From Blastochloris viridis (GTDB lineage Bacteria > Pseudomonadota > Alphaproteobacteria > Rhizobiales > Xanthobacteraceae): a stretch of 64,000 nt of DNA. The notes below the pieces were generated by a model that worked only from the letters and a program-made list of their open reading frames with translations, did not search any database and was not told the origin of the DNA. Shown here piece by piece: positions 27,966-38,117 of this stretch. The DNA is taken from contig NZ_CP012946.1 in the NCBI RefSeq assembly GCF_001402875.1, positions 1,962,001 to 2,026,000 on the forward strand, read 5' to 3'. Within the stretch, counting starts at the first letter, position 1, and the number at the start of each line of letters is the position of its first letter. The position numbers and the translations under genes were made by a program.

Positions 27966-28179
27966 CACGAAGACCTCTTTCGCCCGGCGCCTCAGGTCGG
28001 CAGGCACCGGCTTTGCTGGAAACGCGATAAACATGCGACCTTGAGCACTCGGCATGGTCGCGGTCACTGCAGTAAAGGTTCAGTTGGCAGCGGTCGCCAT
28101 TCGGAATAGCGCGACGCCTGGCCGGCGGCGGTAGGCGGCAACGGCCGCACGCACGTCGGACCTCAACGGCCTTGGGCTG

Positions 28180-29676
28180 TCACTCAGCGGCGAGACGGTG
28201 CTGCAGCCCCTCGCGGGCGGGCGCCATCGGATCGCCGACCTCGGTTTCCCAGCCGAGATCGGGAAGAACGGCGATCCGGCCGCCCTTCATGGTTTTCCGC
28301 AGCACGATGGCGCCGTTGCGGTCGAGCTGCTGGACGCGGTTGCGGGCCCGCCCGACCGACTGGGTTCCACACATGCGCGCCACCTCCAGATCGGACGGGC
28401 ACGGCTGGTTGCGCATCGCGGCGAAGGCAAACAGCACGAACAGCCCGCGCAGATCCGAGGGCACCGAGCCGGCCACTTCGGTGACGCGCCGCCACGCCTC
28501 GGTGGCGGCCTCCTCCGGCGTCACCCCGGCCCAGGCATCCTCGAGCCAGCACCGGAACTCGGCCAGCGCCGGCAGCGGCCCCGGCAGGCGCTGGATGCGC
28601 CAGCGGATCTGAAAATCCTGAAAGAGCGCGGCTTCGGGGCGGGCGCCGCTCTCCTCCGCAACCATGTCGTGGACGATTTGCCGGCAGTGCCGGTCACGTT
28701 CCTGTGCCGTCATGGTCGGCGCCTCGGGCTCGTCGACCGCGGCCTCCTCAAGCCGCGCGATTTCGGCGAAGATGTCGGTGGTGGAGGGTGCCGGCGGCAG
28801 CGGCCTGCGTTCGATGGTTCTGGGCGCCGAAACCGGCGCCGGTGCCAAGATCGCCTCGCTGTCCGCCTCGGACATGTCGGGCGGTGGCAGCAACCCCGGC
28901 GTCACGCCGCGCGAGGCGGTCTCGACGCTGCCCACCTTGATCTGCACCGCGCGGCGGGCGATGGCGGGGCCGAGCCCGACGAAGCAGCCTCGCGTCAGAT
29001 CGCGAAACATCTCGGCCTGGCGCCGCTCCATGCCGAGCAGGTCGGCCGCGCGCGCCATGTCGATGTCGAGCATGGTGCGCCCCATCAGAAAGTTCGACGC
29101 CTCGGCGGCGACGTTCTTCGCCAGCTTTGCCAGCCGCTGGGTGGCGATGATCCCGGCCAGGCCGCGCTTGCGCCCGCGGCACATCAGATTAACCATTGCC
29201 GTCAGGGAGACGCGCCGCGCCTCGTCCGACACGTCGCCGGCCGCCATCGGCGCGAACAGCTGGGCCTCGTCGACGACGACCAAAGCGGGGTACCAGTGGG
29301 CGCGCGGCGCCTCGAACAGCCCGTCGAGAAAGATCGCCGCCGCCCGGAGCTGCAGGCTCTGCTCCAGATGCTCCAGGTTGAGCACGACCGACACCCGGCG
29401 CTCGCGAACGCGCGAGGCGATGCAATCGAGGTCCGCCTCGCTGCGATTGGCGTCGACCACGACGTGCTGAAAAGCGTCGGCAAGGGAGACGAAATCGCCC
29501 TCGGGATCGATCACGATCTGCTGGACGTGCGGCGCGCTCTGCTCCAGGATTCGCCGCAGCAGATGAGATTTGCCGGACCCGGAATTGCCTTGCACAAGAA
29601 GGCGGGTGGCCAACAACTCCTCCAGGTTGATCGTTGCCGCCGCGCCTCCCGTCGTCGTCCCCAGGACAATTTCCAA
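28180..29676 (-). CDS. HerA-like (DUF87) ATP-binding protein
   Basis: A 498-residue P-loop ATPase of the HerA/FtsK superfamily. Walker A is GNSGSGKSH at 30-38, Walker B is VVVDEAQLF at 133-141, and an arginine-rich CRGRKRGLAGIIATQR segment follows, as in HerA helicases and DNA translocases. The C-terminal 200 residues are helical and unassigned; the last part (VGRARNRVQQLDRNGAIVLR) looks like a winged-helix DNA-binding segment. It starts with TTG, 7 bases after GGGAG. No NurA nuclease is nearby, so it is a stand-alone member of unknown role. Confidence 0.8.
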   Translation of the reverse strand: MEIVLGTTTGGAAATINLEELLATRLLVQGNSGSGKSHLLRRILEQSAPHVQQIVIDPEGDFVSLADAFQHVVVDANRSEADLDCIASRVRERRVSVVLNLEHLEQSLQLRAAAIFLDGLFEAPRAHWYPALVVVDEAQLFAPMAAGDVSDEARRVSLTAMVNLMCRGRKRGLAGIIATQRLAKLAKNVAAEASNFLMGRTMLDIDMARAADLLGMERRQAEMFRDLTRGCFVGLGPAIARRAVQIKVGSVETASRGVTPGLLPPPDMSEADSEAILAPAPVSAPRTIERRPLPPAPSTTDIFAEIARLEEAAVDEPEAPTMTAQERDRHCRQIVHDMVAEESGARPEAALFQDFQIRWRIQRLPGPLPALAEFRCWLEDAWAGVTPEEAATEAWRRVTEVAGSVPSDLRGLFVLFAFAAMRNQPCPSDLEVARMCGTQSVGRARNRVQQLDRNGAIVLRKTMKGGRIAVLPDLGWETEVGDPMAPAREGLQHRLAAE

Positions 29677-29970
29677 CGACCCACTCCCATCGTCCGCGGA
29701 CCCGTCATCCGCGGAGGCCGGGAATTTGCCTCCGACCGCTCGCCATCGGCAAGGCGTCCGGCCGGTTCATCCCCACCTGTGAGCCGGCACGGCCCGCCCG
29801 ATCGCACGAAATCGGGCTTGACGACGCCGAATCATACGAATTTCGGGTGATCGCCGCGCATCGCAAGGAATTTGACGGGGGTTGCACAGGTCGAATGCCC
29901 CCACCCGACAGAGCATCCGCTCGGACGCCCTCCCCCGCGGGAAAAGAAGCGCCTGGCCGAAGGCGGCCTG

Positions 29971-30663
29971 TCAGCGGTCCTCGCCACCGGCGGGCTCGGC
30001 GAGGCGATAGCCGACGCCGGGGTCGGTGAGGATGAAGCGCGGGCTGGCGGCGTCGTCGCCGAGCTTGTCGCGTAAATGGCCGATGACGATGCGCAGATAG
30101 TGGGTATCGCTCTGGTGCGCCGGCCCCCACACCGTGCTCAGGATCTGGCGGTGTGTCACCAGCCGGCCGGCCTGGCGGACGAGCAGCGCCAGCACGTCGA
30201 ACTCCTTGCGGGTGAGCTTGGCCTCGGAGCCGTCGACGGTGACGCACCTTCGGGCGAAATCGACGCGCAACGGCCCGACGTCGACCGCCACCGGCTCGCG
30301 CTCCTCGCGCCCGCGCAGCAGCACGCGCAGGCGCGCCAGCAGCTCTCCCGTGGCGAACGGCTTGGTGACGTAGTCGTCCGCCCCCAGATCGAGCGCGCGG
30401 ATCTTCTCGGTCTCTGCATCGCGAACCGTCAGCACCAGGATCGGCACGCTGGACCATTCGCGCAGGCTGGCGATGACGTCCTTGCCGTCCATGTCCGGCA
30501 GGCCGAGATCGAGGATCACCAACGCCGGCGCGCCGGCCACCGCCGCCTCGATGCCGCCCCGGCCCCGCTGGGCCTCGATGACCTCGTAGCCCTCGTTCTG
30601 CAGGGCGATGCGCAGAAAGCGACGGATCGGCGCCTCGTCCTCGATCAGCAGGATGCGGATCAC
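29971..30663 (-). CDS. kdpE: Two-component response regulator KdpE
   Basis: A 230-residue OmpR-type regulator that activates the kdp operon. The receiver domain has the acidic pair E8-D9 and the phosphoacceptor D52 in LDLGLPDMDG, with the conserved lysine in VTKPFATGELLARL. The C-terminal winged helix starts near residue 130 (VRRAGRLVTHRQIL-type region). Its start overlaps the kdpD stop by 4 bases (ATGA). It is the last gene of the kdp operon. Confidence 0.94.
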   Translation of the reverse strand: MIRILLIEDEAPIRRFLRIALQNEGYEVIEAQRGRGGIEAAVAGAPALVILDLGLPDMDGKDVIASLREWSSVPILVLTVRDAETEKIRALDLGADDYVTKPFATGELLARLRVLLRGREEREPVAVDVGPLRVDFARRCVTVDGSEAKLTRKEFDVLALLVRQAGRLVTHRQILSTVWGPAHQSDTHYLRIVIGHLRDKLGDDAASPRFILTDPGVGYRLAEPAGGEDR

Positions 30664-33347
30664 ACCGTGTCCTCCGCGGCATCGGGCACCTTGGCAACCG
30701 GCAGGGTGATGTCGATCGAGGTGCCGTTGCCGTTCGGCCCGGCGTCGGCGCGGATGTTGCCGCCGTGGGCCACCACCAGGCCGCGGGCGATGGCGAGCCC
30801 GAGCCCGGTACCGGTGGACTGGCCGTCGCCGGCGCGGACACGATAGAACAGGTCGAACACCTTGTCGCGATCCGCCGGTGGGATGCCGGGTCCCTCGTCG
30901 ATGACGCTGACGCGGATCGAGGACGCCTCCGGGCGGGCGCGGATCGCGATCGCCGTGCGCCCGGGCGCGTGCTTGGCCGCATTCTCCAGCACATTGACGA
31001 AAACCTGGCCGATCAGCACCGGATCGACATCGACCGGCGGCAGGTCGCGCGGCATGTCGACCACCACCTCACGGGTGCCGAGCACGCGGGCCAGATCGCT
31101 GCGCACACGCCCGACGATCTCGCGCAGATCGACCGCGCCGCGACGCAGGTTGAGCGCGCCATAGCCGAGGCGCGTCATGTCCAGCAGGTTCTGAACATAG
31201 CGGTCGAGCCGCTGCGCCTCCTCCAGCACGGTCGAGGTGAGCGCGTCGCGGTCGGCCGGCGACAGCGCGCGCGCCGACGCCAGCTCGGTGGCGGCGCCGA
31301 TGATCGACACCAGCGGCGTCCTGAGATCGTGCGACACCGAGTTGAGCAGCGCCGCCCGCAGCTTCTCGCTCTCCGCCGTCACCCGCGAATCCTCCAGGTC
31401 CGCAGCAAGGCGCGTGCGCTCGATCGCCACCGCGATCTGATCCTCAACGGCGAGGAGAAGCCGCCTGGTCTCGGGATCGCCGGCGCGCGCGGGGTCCTTG
31501 AAGCGAACGCCGATGACGCCGAGCACCGCGCTCGCGGTCGCCATCGGCAGGAACAGCCAGTCCGCGGTCGGCAGCGTCGCGGTGTCGCGCCCGGCCAACT
31601 CGGCCTTCTCCCACGCCCATTGCGCCGCGCCCCAATCCTTGGGGTCGAGATCGTCGATGGTGGGATAGCCCTGCACCATCTCCAGCTCGCCCCCCTCCCC
31701 CGGCATCAGCACCAGCGACTGCACCTCCAGCGTCGCCGCCAAGTGGTGAACCGCCGCCCACAGCACGTCGTCGAGCTTGGAGACCTGGGCGATCTTGCGC
31801 GAGAACTCGTACAGCGTTTCGGTGCGCCGTTGGGTGGCGCGCATGTTCTCGACCTGCATGCGCAGCCGGCTCGCCAGCGTGCCGGTGAACAGCGCGCTGA
31901 TCAGGAACACCAGAAGCGCGACGATCGACTCGTGCTGCGCCACCTCGAACGAGTAATAGGGCTCGGTGAACAGGAAATTGTAGGCCAGAAAGCCGCTGAC
32001 GCTGGCAAACAGCGCCACCCACAGGCCGTGGCGCACGCCGGCGCCCAGCACCGCGACAAGATAGATCACCGACAGCGAGGCGACCGGAAGGTAGGACCAC
32101 AGCGGCCAGGCCACCAGCGAAGCGACCGCGACACCGAGCAGCGCCTCGAGAAATCCCGTGACGTTCGGCACCGCATTCCACAGCGGCGCCAGCGCAAGGC
32201 GCCCGAGCGGCCGGCCGCTCGGCACCACCGTGACCTCGAAATCGGTGCCAAGCTTGATCAGGCGTTCGGCGACCGGCTCGCGGAACATGCCGTAGGGCCA
32301 GCGGCGGCGCGCCCGCCCGATCAGGATGCGCGAGGCGTTGCGCGACCGCGCAAAGCGCAGGATTTCGCCTGCGACATCGCGGTCGGTGCGCAAGGTGGCG
32401 ATCTCGGCGCCAAGGCTCTCGGCGAGCCGCAACGCTTCGGCGATGGCGGCGCGCGCGCCGACGCCCATCGCCTCGTGCGAGGGGGTGAGCACGGTGGCGA
32501 CAATCCATGGAATCTTGATGCGGTCAGCCTTGCGCTTGCCCGAGCGCACCAGTTCCTTGGCGACCTCCGATTCGTTGATGCAGACCAGCAGGCGCTCCTG
32601 GGTCGGCCATGGGCCGACCACGGCGTGGGCGCGCATGTAGGCGACCATCTCGGCATCGACGCGCTGGGCCGCGGTGCGCATCGCCAGCTCGCGCAGCGCC
32701 GTGAGATTGCCCTTGGAAAAGAAGTGGCTCAGCGCCCGCGTGATCTGCTGGGGCACGTAGACCTTGCCCTGGCGCAGCCGCTCGATCAGCTCCTCCGGCG
32801 GCAAATCGATCAGCTCGATCTCGTCCGCGGTCTTGAGGATCTCGTCGGGTACCGTCTCCTGCACCCGCACGCCGGTGATGCGGGCGACGACATCGTTCAA
32901 GCTCTCGATGTGCTGGATGTTGAGGGTGGTGATAACGTCGATACCGGCATTCAGTACCTCCTCGACATCCTGCCAGCGCTTGGGGTGGCGGCTGCCGGGC
33001 ACGTTGGTGTGGGCAAGCTCGTCGACGATCGCGAGCTGCGGCCGGCGTTCCAGCACCGCGTCGATATCCATCTCGGCGAGGTCGCGGCCGCGATAGCTCA
33101 TCACCTTGCGCGGCAGCTGCTCGAGGGTGGCGAGCAGCGCCGCCGTCTCCACCCGGCCGTGGGTTTCGACGATGGCGACGACGACATCGACGCCGTCGCG
33201 CTGGCGGCTCTTCGCCTCCTCCAGCATGGCGTAGGTCTTGCCGACGCCCGGCGCCGCGCCGAGGTAGATCTTCAGTTCACCCCGGTGGCCCTTGTTGGCT
33301 TCCGCCAACAGGGCTTCCGGCTCCGGGCGGGTGTCGTGTGATGCCAT
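30660..33347 (-). CDS. kdpD: Sensor histidine kinase KdpD
   Basis: An 895-residue membrane kinase sensing potassium limitation. In order: KdpD N-terminal domain with GAAPGVGKT at 30-38, a universal-stress-protein-like domain (about 250-370), four membrane segments (about 395-500), a GAF-like domain, the HisKA box SVSHDLRTPL with the phosphorylated His near residue 673, and the ATPase domain with DEGPGIP and GTGLGLAIARG. It lies 5 bases downstream of kdpC and overlaps kdpE. Full length, all catalytic motifs present. Confidence 0.95.
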   Translation of the reverse strand: MASHDTRPEPEALLAEANKGHRGELKIYLGAAPGVGKTYAMLEEAKSRQRDGVDVVVAIVETHGRVETAALLATLEQLPRKVMSYRGRDLAEMDIDAVLERRPQLAIVDELAHTNVPGSRHPKRWQDVEEVLNAGIDVITTLNIQHIESLNDVVARITGVRVQETVPDEILKTADEIELIDLPPEELIERLRQGKVYVPQQITRALSHFFSKGNLTALRELAMRTAAQRVDAEMVAYMRAHAVVGPWPTQERLLVCINESEVAKELVRSGKRKADRIKIPWIVATVLTPSHEAMGVGARAAIAEALRLAESLGAEIATLRTDRDVAGEILRFARSRNASRILIGRARRRWPYGMFREPVAERLIKLGTDFEVTVVPSGRPLGRLALAPLWNAVPNVTGFLEALLGVAVASLVAWPLWSYLPVASLSVIYLVAVLGAGVRHGLWVALFASVSGFLAYNFLFTEPYYSFEVAQHESIVALLVFLISALFTGTLASRLRMQVENMRATQRRTETLYEFSRKIAQVSKLDDVLWAAVHHLAATLEVQSLVLMPGEGGELEMVQGYPTIDDLDPKDWGAAQWAWEKAELAGRDTATLPTADWLFLPMATASAVLGVIGVRFKDPARAGDPETRRLLLAVEDQIAVAIERTRLAADLEDSRVTAESEKLRAALLNSVSHDLRTPLVSIIGAATELASARALSPADRDALTSTVLEEAQRLDRYVQNLLDMTRLGYGALNLRRGAVDLREIVGRVRSDLARVLGTREVVVDMPRDLPPVDVDPVLIGQVFVNVLENAAKHAPGRTAIAIRARPEASSIRVSVIDEGPGIPPADRDKVFDLFYRVRAGDGQSTGTGLGLAIARGLVVAHGGNIRADAGPNGNGTSIDITLPVAKVPDAAEDTV

Positions 33348-33352
33348 CGTTC

Positions 33353-33940
33353 TCAGTATTGCCCGTCAAGCGCGAGGTTGAGCTTCAGGACGTTGACGCG
33401 CGGCTCGCCGATGATACCCAAAGTCCTGCCCTCGATCGAGCGGCTCACCACCGCCGCAATCTCCTGTTCCGGAATGCCGCGGGCGGAGGCGACGCGGGGC
33501 ACCTGGACCCATGCCGCGGCCGGCGAGATGTGCGGGTCGAGCCCACTGGCCGAGGCGGTGACGAGATCGGCCGGAGCCCGGCCATCCTCGAACGCCGCGG
33601 CGCGCGCCTTGATTGCCTCGATCAGGCTGGACGAGGTCGGGCCGAGATTGGAGCCCGACGAGTTCGCCGCATTGTACGGCGCCTCCACCGTCTTGGCCGG
33701 GTCGGCCGGATCGGCGCCGGAGGTCGCCGACGGCCGCGAATGGAAGTAGCGGTCCGCCGCGAAGGCCTGGCCGATCAGGCTCGACCCCACCACCTGGTCA
33801 TCCCGCAGCACCAGCGAGCCATTGGCCGCCGCCGGAAACAGCGCCTGCGCAAGACCGGTGACGGTCAGTGGATACAACAAGCCGAGCAACGCGCTGAGCA
33901 GCACGGTCAGCACAACAGCAGGACGGAGAATAGCGAACAT
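33353..33940 (-). CDS. kdpC: Potassium-transporting ATPase subunit KdpC
   Basis: A 195-residue accessory subunit that stabilises the KdpFABC complex. One N-terminal membrane helix (residues about 6-28) is followed by the periplasmic or peripheral domain with GSSLIGQAFAADRYFHSRPSA, SGSNLGPTS and the C-terminal VNVLKLNLAL. The ATG at 33940 has GAGGA 6 bases upstream; the frame is open further but overlaps kdpB. Confidence 0.94.
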   Translation of the reverse strand: MFAILRPAVVLTVLLSALLGLLYPLTVTGLAQALFPAAANGSLVLRDDQVVGSSLIGQAFAADRYFHSRPSATSGADPADPAKTVEAPYNAANSSGSNLGPTSSSLIEAIKARAAAFEDGRAPADLVTASASGLDPHISPAAAWVQVPRVASARGIPEQEIAAVVSRSIEGRTLGIIGEPRVNVLKLNLALDGQY

Positions 33941-33948
33941 GACGTTCC

Positions 33949-35985
33949 TCACGCGAGGTGCAGCAGGTCGACGACGATGTCGACCGCCTTGATGCCAACG
34001 AAGGGGACGATCAGGCCACCCAAGCCATAGATCAGCAGATTGCGCTTGAGCAGCTGAGAGGCCGAGGCCGGGGCGTAGCGCACCCCCTTCAGCGCCAGCG
34101 GGATCAGCAGAACGATGATCAGCGCGTTGAAGATGATCGCCGACAAGATGGCCGACTGCGGCGTGCCGAGGTCCATCACGTCGAGCACGCCAAGCCCCGG
34201 ATAGGCGGTGACGAACAGCGCCGGCAGGATCGCGAAGTATTTGGCGACGTCGTTGGCGACCGAGAAGGTGGTGAGCGCGCCGCGCGAGATCAGCAGCTGC
34301 TTGCCGACCAGCACCACCTCGATCAGCTTGGTCGGATCGGAATCGAGGTCGATCAGATTGCCGGCCTCCTTGGCAGCCGGCGTGCCGGAGTTCATGGCGA
34401 CGCCGATGTCGGCCTGCGCCAGCGCCGGCGCATCGTTGGAGCCGTCGCCGCACATTGCCACCAGCTTGCCCTCGGCCTGCTCGCGCCGGATCAGCTCGAG
34501 CTTCTTCTCTGGCGTCGCCTCGGCCAGGAAGTCGTCGACGCCGGCCTCCGCGGCAATGGCCGCGGCGGTGAGCGGGTTGTCGCCGGTGATCATGATGGTA
34601 CGGATGCCCATGCGGCGCAGCTCGGCGAAGCGCTCGCGGATGCCGGGCTTGACGATGTCCTTCAAGTGGACGACGCCGAGCAACGTCCGGTCGCGCACCA
34701 CCACCAGTGGCGTGCCACCGGTCGCGGCGATACGGCGGATGATGGCGTCGAGCTCAACCGGCGCCACGCCGCCGGCAAGGCGCAGCATGGCGTCGGAGGC
34801 ACCCTTGCGCACCACGCCGCCGCCGGCCAGATCGACGCCCGACATTCGGGTGTGGGCGGAAAACGGGATGAAGGTCACCGCCTCGGTGCTGTCCGGGCTG
34901 AAGCCGAACCGCTTCTGCGCCAGCTCGACGATCGACTTGCCCTCCGGGGTATCGTCGGCCAGCGAGGCGAGAAAGGCCGCCTCCGCCAACTCGCGCTCGG
35001 CGACGCCGGGCAGCGGCTCGAAGGCGTCCGCCATGCGGTTGCCGAAGGTGATGGTGCCGGTCTTGTCGATCAGCAGCGAGTCGACGTCGCCGGCCGCCTC
35101 GACCGCGCGGCCCGATTTGGCGATGACGTTGGCCTTCACCAGCCGGTCCATGCCCGCGATGCCGATGGCGGACAACAGCCCGCCGATGGTGGTGGGGATC
35201 AGCGTCACGAACAGCGCGGCGAGATAAACCACCGGCACCTCGGTGCCCGACCACGAGGCGAACGCCGGCAGCGTGACCACCACGAACAGGAACACCAAGG
35301 TGAGCCCGGCGAGCAGGATGTCGAGCGCGATCTCGTTCGGCGTCTTCTGGCGCTTGGCGCCTTCCACCAGCGCGATCATACGGTCGAGGAAGGTTTCGCC
35401 AGGCCTGGATGTGACCTTCACCTTGATCCAGTCCGACACCACGCGGGTGCCGCCGGTGACCGCCGAGCGGTCGCCGCCCGACTCGCGGATGACCGGCGCC
35501 GACTCGCCGGTGATCGCGCTTTCGTCGACCGACGCGATGCCCTCGATCACCTCGCCGTCGGTCGGGATGGTCTCGCCGGACTCGACGATGATGACGTCGC
35601 CGGGCTCCAGCAACTCGGCGTCCTTGAACTCGAATAGTTCGCCGACGCCGAGCAGCACCTTGGCTTTCGCCGCGGCGCGGGTGGCGCGGAAGGCGTCGGC
35701 GCGGGCCTTGCCGCGGCCCTCCGCCACCGCTTCGGCAAAATTGGCGAACAGCACGGTGGCCCACAGCCACGCCGCCACCTGGGCGCCAACCACAAAGTTC
35801 GGCGCGGCGATGACACCGTCGCGGATCGCCAGCACAGTGGTGAGCACCGCCACCAGCGCGGTGACGAAGATCACCGGATTGCGGGCCAGCCGCAGCGGGT
35901 TCAGCTTCGCAAACGATTGGCCGAGCGCGGGCCCGACCACCGCCGGCGCAAACAGGGCGATTTCCTTGGGAGGATGCTTGGACAT
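33949..35985 (-). CDS. kdpB: Potassium-transporting ATPase ATP-binding subunit KdpB
   Basis: A 678-residue P-type ATPase that energises potassium import through KdpA. The phosphorylated aspartate is in DKTGTIT near residue 306; the actuator loop is [10 protein letters not shown], and the hinge is [20 protein letters not shown]. The ATG at 35985 has GAAGG 9 bases upstream. The same frame stays open far upstream through kdpA, but that part is antisense-frame shadow and not a fusion. It follows kdpA by 11 bases. Confidence 0.95.
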   Translation of the reverse strand: MSKHPPKEIALFAPAVVGPALGQSFAKLNPLRLARNPVIFVTALVAVLTTVLAIRDGVIAAPNFVVGAQVAAWLWATVLFANFAEAVAEGRGKARADAFRATRAAAKAKVLLGVGELFEFKDAELLEPGDVIIVESGETIPTDGEVIEGIASVDESAITGESAPVIRESGGDRSAVTGGTRVVSDWIKVKVTSRPGETFLDRMIALVEGAKRQKTPNEIALDILLAGLTLVFLFVVVTLPAFASWSGTEVPVVYLAALFVTLIPTTIGGLLSAIGIAGMDRLVKANVIAKSGRAVEAAGDVDSLLIDKTGTITFGNRMADAFEPLPGVAERELAEAAFLASLADDTPEGKSIVELAQKRFGFSPDSTEAVTFIPFSAHTRMSGVDLAGGGVVRKGASDAMLRLAGGVAPVELDAIIRRIAATGGTPLVVVRDRTLLGVVHLKDIVKPGIRERFAELRRMGIRTIMITGDNPLTAAAIAAEAGVDDFLAEATPEKKLELIRREQAEGKLVAMCGDGSNDAPALAQADIGVAMNSGTPAAKEAGNLIDLDSDPTKLIEVVLVGKQLLISRGALTTFSVANDVAKYFAILPALFVTAYPGLGVLDVMDLGTPQSAILSAIIFNALIIVLLIPLALKGVRYAPASASQLLKRNLLIYGLGGLIVPFVGIKAVDIVVDLLHLA

Positions 35986-35996
35986 GGTGGCAGCCT

Positions 35997-37700
35997 TCAG
36001 AACGTGATGCCGGCGATCATCGAGACGTGCTCGGCGATCGGACCCAGCGCCAGCGCTGGCAAAAAGGTGAGCGCGCCGACCACGACGATGACCGAGATCA
36101 GCAGCACGACGAACACCGGCCCATGGGTCGGGAAGGTGCCGGCGGACGCCGGCGTGGTCTTCTTGGCCGCCAGCAACCCGGCGATGGCCAGCACCGGCAC
36201 GATGTAGCCGAACCGGCCGATCAGCATGGCAAGGCCAATCATGGTGTTGTGCCACACGGTGTTGGCCGAGAAGCCGGCGAACGCCGAGCCGTTGTTGGCG
36301 GTGCCGGAGGTGTAGGCGTAGATCACCTCGCTGAGTCCGTGCGGCCCGGCGTCCTGCGCCGAGGTCTGGGCATTGCCGGTGACGATCGCGAGCGCCACCA
36401 GCGCCAGCACGCCGATCGGCATCACCAACAACGTCAACGCCGCGAGCTTGACCTCGCGGGCCTCCACCTTTTTGCCGAGCCATTCGGGCGTGCGGCCGAC
36501 CATCAGCCCGGCGAGGAACACCGTGAGCACCACCATCAGCACCGCGCCGTAGAAGCCAGCGCCGACGCCGCCATAGATCACCTCGCCGACCAGCATGTTG
36601 AACAGCGGCACCAGGCCGCCCAGCGGCGTCAGCGAATCGTGCATGGTGTTGACCGCCCCGCACGAGGCAACCGTGGTGGCCACCGCGAACAGCACCGATT
36701 GGGCAAGGCCGAAGCGTACCTCCTTGCCCTCCATGCTGAGCGCGGCGGGCTCGACGAGATCGGCCAGCAGCGGATTGCCGAACCGCTCGGCTCCCCACGC
36801 CGCCAGCAACACGATGACGAACAGCACGGTCATCGCCGCCCAGATCGCGACGCCCTGGCGCATGTCGCCCACCATGCGGCCGAAGAAGAACGGAAAGGCC
36901 GCGGGAATGGCGAGGATCAACAGAATCTGCACGAAGTTGGACAGCGCGGTCGGGTTCTCGAACGGATGCGATGCATTGACGTTGAAGAAGCCGCCACCAT
37001 TGGTGCCGAGCATCTTGATCGCGACCTGCGAGGCCACCGGCCCAAGCGCGATGGTCTGGTCGTTGCCGTCCAGCGTCGTCACCGCAACCGACGCATCGAG
37101 CGTCTGCGGCATGCCCTGGTTGACCAGGAACACGGCCGAGACCAGGCAGATCGGCAGCAGGACGTAAAGATTGGCGCGGACCAGATCGACCCAGAAATTG
37201 CCGATGGTCCGGCCTGAGCGCGTCGCCACCGCGCGCGTCACCGCCACCGCCACCGCCATGCCGGTTGCGGCCGACACGAAGTTCTGCGTCGTCAGGCCCA
37301 GCATCTGCGACAACGGCGACAGCGTGGTCTCGCCGCCATAGGCCTGCCAGTTGGTGTTGGTGACGAACGACACCGCGGTGTTGAACGCCAGATCCGGCGC
37401 CATCGCGCCGAACTCCATCGGGTTGAGCGGCAACAGGTGCTGCAGCCGCAAGATGGCGTAGAGCAGCAGGAAGCCCGCGGCGTTGAACGCGATCAGCGAT
37501 AGCGCATAGCGCGACCAATGCTGGCCCTGGTCGGGACGAACGCCCGCCATGGCATAGAGCCCGCGTTCGACCGGTGCCAGCACCGGCGTCAGCGGCGTCC
37601 ATTGGCCGCGGAACACTCGCGCCAGATAGAGGCCGAGCGGAACGGCGAGCGCCGTCAGGATCGCGAGAAACAACGAGAATTGCAGAAGATCATTGACCAT
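35997..37700 (-). CDS. kdpA: Potassium-transporting ATPase channel subunit KdpA
   Basis: A 567-residue, roughly ten-helix membrane protein forming the potassium channel. Four selectivity-filter-like loops are visible, including [33 protein letters not shown] and [12 protein letters not shown] place the start at ATG 37700 with GAGA 7 bases upstream; the frame also offers a TTG at 37712. It follows kdpF by 8 bases. Confidence 0.95.
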   Translation of the reverse strand: MVNDLLQFSLFLAILTALAVPLGLYLARVFRGQWTPLTPVLAPVERGLYAMAGVRPDQGQHWSRYALSLIAFNAAGFLLLYAILRLQHLLPLNPMEFGAMAPDLAFNTAVSFVTNTNWQAYGGETTLSPLSQMLGLTTQNFVSAATGMAVAVAVTRAVATRSGRTIGNFWVDLVRANLYVLLPICLVSAVFLVNQGMPQTLDASVAVTTLDGNDQTIALGPVASQVAIKMLGTNGGGFFNVNASHPFENPTALSNFVQILLILAIPAAFPFFFGRMVGDMRQGVAIWAAMTVLFVIVLLAAWGAERFGNPLLADLVEPAALSMEGKEVRFGLAQSVLFAVATTVASCGAVNTMHDSLTPLGGLVPLFNMLVGEVIYGGVGAGFYGAVLMVVLTVFLAGLMVGRTPEWLGKKVEAREVKLAALTLLVMPIGVLALVALAIVTGNAQTSAQDAGPHGLSEVIYAYTSGTANNGSAFAGFSANTVWHNTMIGLAMLIGRFGYIVPVLAIAGLLAAKKTTPASAGTFPTHGPVFVVLLISVIVVVGALTFLPALALGPIAEHVSMIAGITF

Positions 37701-37708
37701 GGCGTGTC

Positions 37709-37798
37709 TCAAAACCGCTCAGGACGCAGCAACGCCGCCAGGAGGAAGACGAAAATCACACTCGCCGTGGCGAGACCGAGAATGAGGTCGAGCGACAT
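37709..37798 (-). CDS. kdpF: Potassium-transporting ATPase small subunit KdpF
   Basis: A 29-residue single-helix protein, [19 protein letters not shown] then [10 protein letters not shown]. The ending with RPERF is the KdpF hallmark. It packs between KdpA and KdpB as a lipid-like stabiliser. GAGG lies 6 bases before the ATG. It starts 7 bases after the stop of another tiny hydrophobic ORF. Confidence 0.92.
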   Translation of the reverse strand: MSLDLILGLATASVIFVFLLAALLRPERF

Positions 37799-37805
37799 GG
37801 CGGCC

Positions 37806-37892
37806 TCACAGATGCTCTGCCGCCGCCACCGCGAACGCGGCGAGGCCGAACATGGCAAGACCCAGAGCGAGAAACAGAAGATCGGGCGGCAC
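37806..37892 (-). CDS. 28-residue hydrophobic peptide preceding kdpF
   Basis: A tiny frame beginning with GTG and a perfect GGAGG 7 bases upstream. The product MPPDLLFLALGLAMFGLAA followed by FAVAAAEHL is a single membrane helix with an acidic residue at each end. It is the first gene of the kdp operon, 7 bases before kdpF, with no space for another promoter. Size and position suggest a second small subunit or regulatory peptide of the Kdp pump. It is too short for most gene callers. Function is inferred only from position. Confidence 0.7.
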   Translation of the reverse strand: MPPDLLFLALGLAMFGLAAFAVAAAEHL

Positions 37893-37940
37893 GACAAACC
37901 TCCGGAATTGGGGGACGCTGAGATCCTCGCCAAATCCGGC

Positions 37941-37992
37941 GTAAAGCCGCGATATCGATTCCGCGGCGTCACCATAAAGTCTGCGTAAAGAA
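37941..37992 (-). promoter_or_regulatory. Putative KdpE-binding region of the kdp operon
   Basis: On the minus strand CTTTAC (37991-37986) and CTTTAT (37980-37975) form a direct repeat with 11-base spacing, one helical turn; a third TTTAC copy lies at 37945-37941. These T-rich boxes in a GC-rich gap sit 50-100 bases upstream of the first kdp ORF, as expected for an OmpR-type activator such as KdpE. Confidence 0.5.
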
Positions 37993-38055
37993 TGCCGTGC
38001 GCCGCCGGCCGATGCGCCAGCTCGCGCCCGCGATCAGCGATTGTCCGGCGAGAGG

Positions 38056-38085
38056 GTTTCCGGGTTCAAACGATCAACCGGACAC
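38056..38085. repeat. Intergenic palindrome of the TTCCGG...CCGGAA type
   Basis: GTTTCCGG (38056-38063) and CCGGACAC (38078-38085) form an inverted repeat with one mismatch around a 14-base spacer containing CGATCA. It lies between the kdp promoter region and the 3' end of the exporter gene. It matches the form found at 17.8-17.95 kb and 22.93 kb. Confidence 0.5.
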
Positions 38086-38117
38086 CGTGTCATGACGACG
38101 GCGAGGGAGCGCAGCGC

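Noticed and set aside
30765..33341. Long open frame antisense to kdpD
   Set aside because: The sense strand encodes a full KdpD with every motif; the antisense translation is low-complexity (Arg, Asp, His, Gln).
33949..37602. Apparent 1,217-codon KdpA-KdpB fusion on the minus strand
   Set aside because: The upstream part is a wrong-frame reading of kdpA, which is intact in its own frame; kdpB has its own start and ribosome site at 35985.
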